NCBI GenBank assembly: GCA_041493205.1 | Contig: JBGPYM010000195.1 | Span: forward strand, 1 to 6,272 | Reading direction: 5' to 3' | Length of the DNA stretch: 6,272 nucleotides | From: JBGPYM01 sp041493205 | GTDB taxonomy: Bacteria; Bacteroidota; Ignavibacteria; UBA10030; UBA6906 | Part shown: positions 1 to 5,530 of the stretch, one piece after another | Numbering within the stretch: the first letter of the stretch is position 1 | Layout of the letters: the number at the start of each line of letters is the position of its first letter | Notes under the pieces: generated by a model | What the model saw: only the letters and a program-made list of their open reading frames with translations | What the model was told of the DNA's origin: nothing | The model's database searches: none | Program-made: the position numbers and the translations under genes

Positions 1-850
1 CCTTTCGTGCGAGCTCCCCGAGCTCTTTCAACATGGATCCCTTCTTGCCGATGAGGATCCCCTTCTGCGAATCCCTTTCGACATAGATATCAGCGCTGAT
101 GAACCACTTCCGACCCTTCCCTCGCGTGGGCCCCGCACCGGGAGCTTCCACGGAGGGCCGTTCCTTGAACTCCACGATATCCACCGTCGTCGAGTACGGA
201 ATCTCTTCCTGGCATTTGACGAATATTTTCTCCCGGATGATTTCGCTGACGAAGAACCGTTCGCTCTGCTCGCTGACGATGTCGGTCGGGTAGAGGGGCG
301 GATGCTCCGGGAGGGCGGCGCCGATCGCGGCGAGCAGCGTGCCGGTCCCGTCCCGGTTCAGCGCACTGATCGGGAAGATTTCACGGAAAGGGAATTTGGC
401 CGCATAGGCGCTGATCATCGGCAGCAGGGCCTGTTTCACGACTGCATCGACCTTATTCAGGACCAGGCAGACCGGCTTGCCCGACGCTTTGAGGCGCGCG
501 AGGGTAGCGTCTTCCGTCGTATCCCGGTCCAGGCCGGGCCGCAACGCGTCCACCATGAACAGGATCACATCGGCGTCATCGACGGCTGAGCGCGCGGACT
601 GCATCATTGCTTCATGCAGGGCGTAGCGGGGGATGATGATGCCGGGGGTATCGAGAAAGACCGCTTGAAACGCGGCGGTTGAGAGTATGCCGAGGATCTT
701 GTGGCGGGTCGTCTGGGGCTTCTTCGTAACGATGGAGATCTTCTGACCGAGCAGCGCGTTCATGAGCGTGGATTTCCCCACATTCGGTTCGCCCACGATC
801 GCGGCATATCCGCAGCGAAAGCCTGCGGGTATGGGTTGGTCCTCTTTCAT
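1..850 (-). CDS. era: GTPase Era, ribosome assembly factor (3' end cut off by window edge)
   Basis: Era is a GTPase that binds the 3' end of 16S rRNA and helps mature the 30S subunit in the cytoplasm. I translated 283 residues from the minus strand. The G1/P-loop GEPNVGKST is at 20-28, the switch I threonines at 47-48 in KPQTTRH, G3 DTPG at 67-70, G4 NKVD at 132-135 and G5 SAL at 162-164. The C-terminal KH domain is recognised by EEIPYSTTVDI (215-225) and the RNA-binding GxxG loop IGKKG (267-271). The window ends within that domain, so roughly the last 20-35 residues are missing. The start ATG follows a GGGAG only 3 nt upstream, a rather short spacing, but no better start exists and the N-terminus matches family length. 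Residues about 231-248 are a Pro/Gly/Arg-rich insertion between two KH-domain strands, longer than in E. coli Era. It lies 81 bp downstream of glnB on the same strand. Confidence 0.96.
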   Translation of the reverse strand, partial: MKEDQPIPAGFRCGYAAIVGEPNVGKSTLMNALLGQKISIVTKKPQTTRHKILGILSTAAFQAVFLDTPGIIIPRYALHEAMMQSARSAVDDADVILFMVDALRPGLDRDTTEDATLARLKASGKPVCLVLNKVDAVVKQALLPMISAYAAKFPFREIFPISALNRDGTGTLLAAIGAALPEHPPLYPTDIVSEQSERFFVSEIIREKIFVKCQEEIPYSTTVDIVEFKERPSVEAPGAGPTRGKGRKWFISADIYVERDSQKGILIGKKGSMLKELGELARK

Positions 851-872
851 GAACTCCCGCTGAATATACAAA

Positions 873-895
873 GCCCCGCCGCGTGTCGGCGGGGC
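873..895 (-). terminator. Perfect 9-bp GC hairpin between glnB and era, possible weak terminator or attenuator
   Basis: The arms GCCCCGCCG and CGGCGGGGC pair perfectly around a 5-nt loop. Read on the minus strand, the stem starts 36 nt after the glnB stop codon and is followed by TTTGTATATT, an interrupted T-tract. On the plus strand nothing T-rich follows, so the direction of action, if any, is leftward. A true intrinsic terminator usually has a cleaner T-run. Partial termination, RNA 3'-end protection or an attenuator ahead of era are all plausible. Confidence 0.5.
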
Positions 896-931
896 GATAC
901 TCAACCCTGTCCCGGAGTGACGCGCTCCCCG

Positions 932-1270
932 CTACAGTGCATCCTCTCCTGATTCGCCCGTGCGGACTCTGATCACGTCTTCGACCGGATAGACGAATAT
1001 TTTCCCGTCGCCGACCTGCCCCGTTTTGGCGGCCTTGATGATGGTATCCACCACCTTGTCGAGGGCTTTGTCGCTCACGATGACCTCGAGCTTGATCTTC
1101 GGAAGGAAGTCGATCTGGTACTCCGATCCGCGGTAGAGCTCGGTGTGTCCCTTCTGGCGTCCATACCCCTTGACTTCCGTCAGGGTCATGCCTTTGACGC
1201 CGATCTCCGCAAGTGCCTCCCTCACGTCATCGATTCTGAACGGCCGGATGATCGCTTCGATTTTTTTCAT
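932..1270 (-). CDS. glnB: Nitrogen regulatory PII protein
   Basis: PII proteins are small cytoplasmic trimers that bind ATP/ADP and 2-oxoglutarate. They control nitrogen assimilation by binding targets such as ammonium transporters, adenylyltransferase or sensor kinases. The 112-residue product has the standard family length and matches GlnB along its whole length, from MKKIEAIIRPFRIDDVREAL onward. The T-loop YRGSEY (46-51) keeps Tyr51, the residue uridylylated in proteobacterial GlnB. The second PII signature TGQVGDGKIFV is at 83-93, and the nucleotide-contacting Arg101 and Arg103 are present. Its start is 9 bp past the secA stop, and its AGGA Shine-Dalgarno overlaps that stop codon, so co-transcription and translational coupling with secA are likely. 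No amtB, glnA, glnD or nifH-type partner is visible, so the target is unknown. GlnK cannot be excluded as the name, because GlnB and GlnK are separated mainly by genomic context. Confidence is high for the family and lower for the symbol. Confidence 0.95.
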   Translation of the reverse strand: MKKIEAIIRPFRIDDVREALAEIGVKGMTLTEVKGYGRQKGHTELYRGSEYQIDFLPKIKLEVIVSDKALDKVVDTIIKAAKTGQVGDGKIFVYPVEDVIRVRTGESGEDAL

Positions 1271-1277
1271 GAGGTCG

Positions 1278-1281
1278 TCCT
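1278..1281 (-). promoter_or_regulatory. glnB ribosome binding site overlapping the secA stop codon
   Basis: AGGA on the minus strand shares its first two bases with the secA TAG stop and sits 7 nt before the glnB ATG, a good Shine-Dalgarno spacing. Ribosomes finishing secA would therefore stop directly on the glnB initiation site. This supports translational coupling and confirms the ATG at 1270 as the start. Confidence 0.65.
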
Positions 1282-4200
1282 ATTTACCGTGGCATTGTTT
1301 GTATTTTTTCCCGCTTCCGCATGGACACGGATCGTTCCGGCCGATTTTCTCTCCCACCTGCACAGGCTGCGGTTTGCCCGCCTTGGCGGGGTCTCCGGAG
1401 GCGCCCGGGACCGGTTCGCGGTTAGCCTGGAATCCCATGCCCATGCCTGAATCGTGCGTTGTGCGCATGATCTGGGGCGGCCGTTGCGGACCGCGGATCG
1501 GGAGTTCCTGGGTTGGCGCAGGGAAGAGCTTGAACACCGTGGTGACGATTTCCGTGTCGATCAGGTCGATGAGTTCCATGAACATGCGGAACCCTTCGGT
1601 CTTATACTCGACCAGCGGGTCTTTCTGTCCATAGGCCCGGAGGTGAATCCCCTCTTTCAGATCATCCATTTCCCGCAGGTGGTCCTTCCAGCGTTCATCG
1701 ATGACCTGCAGGGCGACCATTTTCTCAATCCGTCCCATGATTTCGGGACCCAGCCGCTCCTCTTTTCGTTTGTAGAATTCCACAGCGGCGGCGGTGATCT
1801 CCCTGCGGACGCCATCCGGGCCGATCTGCTGGAATTTGTCGGGTGCAATCTGCAGATCAACGAGTATCTGCGCGCGAAGCTCGTTCTGGAGCCCGGCGAT
1901 GTCGCCGTCATCGTAATATGTCCCGACCATCTTCTCTGCGAACCCCTCCGCGAGGTCAATCATATCGTCCTTGAGCCGGTCGCTCAACAGGGCCTTGCGG
2001 CGCCGGGAGTAGATCACTTCACGCTGCTGGTTCATCACGTTGTCATACTCCAGCAGCCGCTTCCGGATCCCGTAGTTGTTCTCTTCCACCTTCCGTTGCG
2101 CGCGTTCGACCGAGCGGGTGATCATCGAGTGCTGGATGACCTCCCCTTCCTTGAGACCCATGCGCTCCATGATCGAGGCGATCCGGTCGCTGCCGAAAAG
2201 TCGCATCAGGTCGTCTTCGAGCGACAGGAAAAAGAGCGACGAGCCGGGGTCACCCTGGCGGCCCGACCGGCCGCGCAGCTGGCGGTCGATCCGGCGGGCT
2301 TCGTGACGTTCCGTGCCGACGATATGGAGGCCGCCCGCATCCCGCACACCAGGACCGAGCTTGATGTCGGTCCCGCGTCCTGCCATGTTGGTGGCGATCG
2401 TGATCGCCCCCGGGAGGCCGGCGTGCGAGACGATTTCCGCTTCGCGCTGATGCTGTTTGGCGTTCAGGACGTTATGCGGGACATTTTTCCGCTTGAGCAT
2501 GCGGCTGATGGTCTCGGAGACGTCGACGCTTGTGGTGCCGACGAGCACCGGCCGGTTTGCGGCGCGCATCCGCTCAATCTCCTCGATCACCGCATTGTAC
2601 TTCTCCCGCTTGGTCTTATAAATGACGTCATTGATGTCCGTCCGGACCATCGGCTTGTTCGTCGGGACGACGACGACGTCCAGTTTGTAAATGTCGAAGA
2701 ACTCCGCGGCCTCCGTTTCCGCTGTGCCGGTCATGCCTGCGAGCTTTTTGTAGAGCCGGAAGTAATTCTGGAGGGTAATGGTCGCCAGCGTCTGCATGTC
2801 CCGCTCGACCCTGACCCCCTCCTTCGCCTCGATGGCCTGATGGAGCCCGTCGGAATAGCGGCGTCCGGGGAGGAGGCGCCCGGTAAACTCGTCCACGATC
2901 TGGACCTTGCCGTCGTCGGTGACCACATACTCATCGTCCCTGGCGTACAGCGAGTACGCGCGCAGGAGCTGCGACACGGTATGGATGCGGTCGCTCCGTT
3001 CGGAATAGAGGAGGTTCAGCTCGTCCTTTCTCTGCTGCATCTGCTCCTTGGAGATTTTTTCGTCATTCTCCAGGATGCTGAATTCCGTACCGAGGTCAGG
3101 AAGGACGAAGAAGTCCCTGTCCCCGACGATCGGGCTGAGGAAATCGCGCCCTTTTTCGGTGAGGTTGATCTGATGGTTCTTCTCGTCGATCGCGTACAAC
3201 AGTTCATCGTCGATTTCATGCATCCTGCGTGACTGATCGCGCAGGTACTCATTTTCCGTCGACTGGACCAGCTTCTTGTTGGAGGGTTCGTTGAACAGCT
3301 TCAAGAGGCGCGGGTGCTTCGGCAGGCCGCGCGAGGCGCGCAGGAGAAAGACGCCTGCTTCGTCTTCCTTCTTTTCCTCGATGAGTTTTTCGGCATCCCC
3401 GACGATCTTGCCGATATAGTTCCTCTGGGCTGCGACGAGCCGGTCGACCGCGGGCTTCATCTCATTGAACTTATGGTCTTCGCTCTTGACAGGCCCGCTG
3501 ATGATGAGCGGGGTGCGCGCCTCGTCGATCAGGACCGAGTCCACCTCGTCAACGATTGAGTAATAATACTCCCGCTGGACGAGGTCCACTTTGTCGACCA
3601 CCATATTGTCGCGCAGGTAGTCGAAGCCGAATTCGTTGTTCGTGCCGTACGTGATGTCACACGCATATTCCGTGCGGCGCTGGAAGGAGTCCATGGAGTT
3701 CTGGATACAGCCGACGGTCATGCCGAGAAACTCGTACACCTTTCCCATCCAGACGCTGTCGCGTTTGGCCAGGTAGTCGTTGACCGTCACGAGGTGGACG
3801 CCCCGCCCCGGAAGCGCATTCAGGTAGACGGGCATGGTGGCCACGAGGGTCTTGCCTTCGCCGGTGGCCATTTCGGCGATCTTCCCCTGATGCAGGACGA
3901 TGCCGCCGATGAGCTGCACGTCGAAGGGGACCATGTCCCATATCGTTTTGTTGCCGATAAGATCGAACGAGGTCCCGACGAGGCGGCGGCAGGCTTCCTT
4001 CACGGCCGCGAACGCCTCGGGAAGAAGCACATCCAGGGCATCCGTGGTGATATCGTCGCGCTCTTTTTCCAGACCGCCGAGATCGTCCAGCAGTTTCTCG
4101 CGGGCGGGCGCTTCGAGGTCCTTCTGCAATTCGAGGTGCAGGGCGGCGATTTTCTCCTCGGTCTCATGGAGAGCTTCCTGGATGCGCGCACGGAATTCAG

Positions 4201-4339
4201 CCGTCTTTCCCCGCAACTCCTCGTCCGAGAGCTTCTGATATTCCTCGACGTGCGCGTTGATCACGTCCACCAGAGGCCGGAGGGCCTTGACGTCTTTCTC
4301 GTGTTTGCTCCCGAACAGCCTCTTGATCAAACCAAGCAT
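1280..4339 (-). CDS. secA: Protein translocase subunit SecA
   Basis: SecA is the cytoplasmic, membrane-associated ATPase that drives unfolded preproteins through SecYEG. The 1019-residue product is complete. NBD1 has Walker A MATGEGKT (157-164) and Walker B DEVD (264-267). IDEARTPLIISGP (271-283) leads into the preprotein cross-linking domain. NBD2 spans roughly 550-740, with IATNMAGRGTDIKLG (648-662) and the arginine-finger motif QLRGRSGRQGDPGSS (687-701). The helical scaffold and two-helix-finger region includes DERWKDHL (881-888). A Pro/Gly/Met-rich linker (about 941-1000) precedes the zinc-binding tail CPCGSGKKYKQCH, with Cys1005, Cys1007, Cys1016 and His1017. An insertion around 300-375, absent from E. 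coli SecA, resembles that of Bacteroidota/Chlorobi SecA. I chose ATG at 4339 because MLGLIKRLFGSKH matches the family N-terminus. The frame stays open to 4402, but that extension runs through the probable promoter. Its Shine-Dalgarno is weak (GGTGG, 3 nt before the ATG). Confidence 0.98.
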   Translation of the reverse strand: MLGLIKRLFGSKHEKDVKALRPLVDVINAHVEEYQKLSDEELRGKTAEFRARIQEALHETEEKIAALHLELQKDLEAPAREKLLDDLGGLEKERDDITTDALDVLLPEAFAAVKEACRRLVGTSFDLIGNKTIWDMVPFDVQLIGGIVLHQGKIAEMATGEGKTLVATMPVYLNALPGRGVHLVTVNDYLAKRDSVWMGKVYEFLGMTVGCIQNSMDSFQRRTEYACDITYGTNNEFGFDYLRDNMVVDKVDLVQREYYYSIVDEVDSVLIDEARTPLIISGPVKSEDHKFNEMKPAVDRLVAAQRNYIGKIVGDAEKLIEEKKEDEAGVFLLRASRGLPKHPRLLKLFNEPSNKKLVQSTENEYLRDQSRRMHEIDDELLYAIDEKNHQINLTEKGRDFLSPIVGDRDFFVLPDLGTEFSILENDEKISKEQMQQRKDELNLLYSERSDRIHTVSQLLRAYSLYARDDEYVVTDDGKVQIVDEFTGRLLPGRRYSDGLHQAIEAKEGVRVERDMQTLATITLQNYFRLYKKLAGMTGTAETEAAEFFDIYKLDVVVVPTNKPMVRTDINDVIYKTKREKYNAVIEEIERMRAANRPVLVGTTSVDVSETISRMLKRKNVPHNVLNAKQHQREAEIVSHAGLPGAITIATNMAGRGTDIKLGPGVRDAGGLHIVGTERHEARRIDRQLRGRSGRQGDPGSSLFFLSLEDDLMRLFGSDRIASIMERMGLKEGEVIQHSMITRSVERAQRKVEENNYGIRKRLLEYDNVMNQQREVIYSRRRKALLSDRLKDDMIDLAEGFAEKMVGTYYDDGDIAGLQNELRAQILVDLQIAPDKFQQIGPDGVRREITAAAVEFYKRKEERLGPEIMGRIEKMVALQVIDERWKDHLREMDDLKEGIHLRAYGQKDPLVEYKTEGFRMFMELIDLIDTEIVTTVFKLFPAPTQELPIRGPQRPPQIMRTTHDSGMGMGFQANREPVPGASGDPAKAGKPQPVQVGEKIGRNDPCPCGSGKKYKQCHGK

Positions 4340-4377
4340 CTGCCACCGCCAGAAATGAAGAAAGGTCAATTTCAAAT

Positions 4378-4406
4378 AATATAGCGAGAATGTCACTGTC
4401 AATCAA
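4378..4406 (-). promoter_or_regulatory. Probable secA promoter
   Basis: Read on the minus strand, TTGATT (4406-4401) is followed after 17 bp by TATATT (4383-4378), close to the sigma-70-type consensus. A second overlapping reading is a perfect TTGACA (4402-4397) with a 15-bp spacer to TATTAT (4381-4376). Either gives a transcript with a leader of about 30 nt. The sequence TATTATTTG nearby resembles the Bacteroidota -7 element TAnnTTTG with one extra base. This is pattern matching only. Confidence 0.5.
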
Positions 4407-4463
4407 CTTGCTGCAGAGCGTACCGCCGGGGTGGGTGGATCAGAAGAAGGGATGGTAGGCGGA

Positions 4464-4499
4464 GGGACCACAGTGCGGAAGGAGCGCACATGTGGTCCC
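4464..4499. terminator. Strong interrupted hairpin downstream of the T9SS-type gene
   Basis: GGGACCACA (4464-4472) pairs with TGTGGTCCC (4491-4499). Inside it GTGCG (4473-4477) pairs with CGCAC (4485-4489), leaving one bulged base at 4490 and a 7-nt loop. It starts 28 nt past the stop codon of the secreted-protein gene, where a terminator is expected before the secA promoter. Neither strand has a T-run after the stem, so it is not a textbook intrinsic terminator. It may be a 3'-end stabiliser or a factor-assisted terminator. Confidence 0.5.
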
Positions 4500-4526
4500 C
4501 CCTTAAAGAGAATGAGCCCGCCCGGA

Positions 4527-5399
4527 TTATCTCAGGACGACGAGCTTCTTTGATTCGACAAACGATCCGCTCTGGAGCCTGTAGATATAGACTCCGCTCG
4601 CGGCGTCGCCTGCATCCCAGCTCACAGCATGCTCTCCGGGTGATCTTGTCTCGTCCACCAGCGTTGTCACTTCGCGTCCCAGGAGGTCGAATATTTTGAG
4701 CGTCACGTGGCCGTGCGCCGCCACCTGGTAGCGTATGATGGTTGACGGATTGAACGGATTGGGGAAGTTTTGCGAGAGTCCGAAGCCGTGCGGGAGCATA
4801 TCGCTCAGCTTCACTTCTGTTGCCCCTCCCGAGTTGAAAGCGATCTCATCGATGATGAGTTCAGTCCCCACATGGCCGGTCCCGAGGCCGGCTGCGACGA
4901 AGAGCACCAGGGAGTCGGGTGTGAGATTTGATTGATTGGCAATGCGGAACTGCCGTAATGTGAACTGGCTGTATGAGGTGTCGACCTTGAACGTGCAGCT
5001 GTCGACCGACGCAACGATGCTGTCGCCCTTCAACAGTCCCAGGATAATATAGCCGATATCCCCTCCCACCATAGTGGATCGAATCCAGGCGGAAAACTGC
5101 GTGGGCCGCCCGCTGAATGAATACGGGATGTGCAGCATCGCAACGCCGGGGAATACTATCCCCGCATTGACCGTCTTCACCTTCATGGCATACAAGCCCT
5201 GGGCTCCGGGTGAGACCCGCTCCACGTTGACCATAGGATAGCTGTTGGTGGTCTGCCACCCGACGGGGTTCAGGTTGGTATCGGGATCGGAGACCCAGTT
5301 TTCAAACCCGGAGTTTGGTATTTGCCCCATTGCCCCGGATGACCCGAGTGCAAGAAACAGAACGATCATGATACCTGCAAAGCTGCCTCCCTTTCGCAT
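4527..5399 (-). CDS. Secreted protein with T9SS-type C-terminal sorting domain
   Basis: The 290-residue product is probably exported through Sec and then moved across the outer membrane by a type IX secretion system. A signal peptide occupies residues 1-25: positive MRKGG, a hydrophobic core IMIVLFLALGSSG, and a likely cleavage after AMG. Residues about 26-195 begin with the motif NSGFENW (29-35) and are rich in alternating polar and hydrophobic beta-strand patterns, ending in TELIIDEIAFNSGG. This resembles jelly-roll or carbohydrate-binding modules of FCB secreted proteins, but I cannot name the family and see no catalytic motif. The sorting domain covers about 205-290, with FGLSQNFPNPFNPST (206-220), LKIFDLLGREV (234-244), GVYIYRLQSG (269-278) and a Lys-rich KKLVVLR end. 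The ATG at 5399 is preferred over GTG at 5405 because AGGAGG lies 5 nt before it and overlaps the GTG. No T9SS machinery gene is in the window. The hairpin and promoter downstream suggest a transcript separate from secA. Confidence 0.88.
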   Translation of the reverse strand: MRKGGSFAGIMIVLFLALGSSGAMGQIPNSGFENWVSDPDTNLNPVGWQTTNSYPMVNVERVSPGAQGLYAMKVKTVNAGIVFPGVAMLHIPYSFSGRPTQFSAWIRSTMVGGDIGYIILGLLKGDSIVASVDSCTFKVDTSYSQFTLRQFRIANQSNLTPDSLVLFVAAGLGTGHVGTELIIDEIAFNSGGATEVKLSDMLPHGFGLSQNFPNPFNPSTIIRYQVAAHGHVTLKIFDLLGREVTTLVDETRSPGEHAVSWDAGDAASGVYIYRLQSGSFVESKKLVVLR

Positions 5400-5404
5400 C
5401 TTCA

Positions 5405-5410
5405 CCTCCT
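5405..5410 (-). promoter_or_regulatory. Strong Shine-Dalgarno that fixes the start of the secreted-protein gene
   Basis: A full AGGAGG reads on the minus strand and is followed by TGAAG and then ATG at 5399. The 5-nt spacing is good, and the alternative in-frame GTG at 5405-5403 overlaps the motif itself, which rules that codon out. It is the strongest ribosome binding site in the window. Confidence 0.8.
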
Positions 5411-5470
5411 GGTTGGGTTGTATGTTAGGTATACTAATAACAATACTAAGAAAGTGGCTGAAAAGTTCGT
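5411..5470. promoter_or_regulatory. AT-rich core of the divergent intergenic region, candidate promoter zone
   Basis: The 131 bp between the two divergent genes must supply a promoter for each. The stretch around 5421-5455 is much more AT-rich than its surroundings. For the rightward gene a weak reading is TTGGGT (5413-5418), a 16-bp spacer and TAATAA (5435-5440). For the leftward gene I find no convincing -35/-10 pair. The two promoters probably overlap here, but exact elements cannot be assigned by eye. Confidence 0.35.
5431..5449. repeat. Short direct repeat ATACTAA x2 with 12-bp period
   Basis: ATACTAA occurs at 5431-5437 and again at 5443-5449, separated by TAACA. An inverted TTAG at 5425-5428 also pairs with the CTAA of the first copy. 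Repeats about one helical turn apart in a divergent promoter region can be operator half-sites, but AT-rich DNA produces such repeats by chance. No regulator gene is nearby. Confidence 0.3.
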
Positions 5471-5530
5471 TACTGGCCGCGCTCCATGCCCAATAGTTGC
5501 TTCTGACACGAAAACCGCTAAACTGATGTC

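Noticed and set aside
302..952. Two plus-strand open frames (302-589 and 701-952)
   Set aside because: The first is antisense to era. The second spans antisense era, the intergenic hairpin and the end of glnB. Neither has similarity or initiation signals.
1454..3232. A 592-codon open frame on the plus strand, antisense to secA
   Set aside because: It lies wholly inside the clearly conserved secA gene, shows no recognisable domain, and long antisense frames are a common by-product of codon use in GC-rich genes.
3794..4384. A 196-codon plus-strand open frame opposite the secA 5' end
   Set aside because: It is a mirror of conserved secA codons with no domain, signal or ribosome binding site.
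4340..4402. Extension of secA by 21 residues upstream
   Set aside because: The extra residues (MTVTFSLYYLKL...) do not match the SecA N-terminus and overlap the probable promoter; the start at 4339 gives the family-type MLGLIKRLFG.
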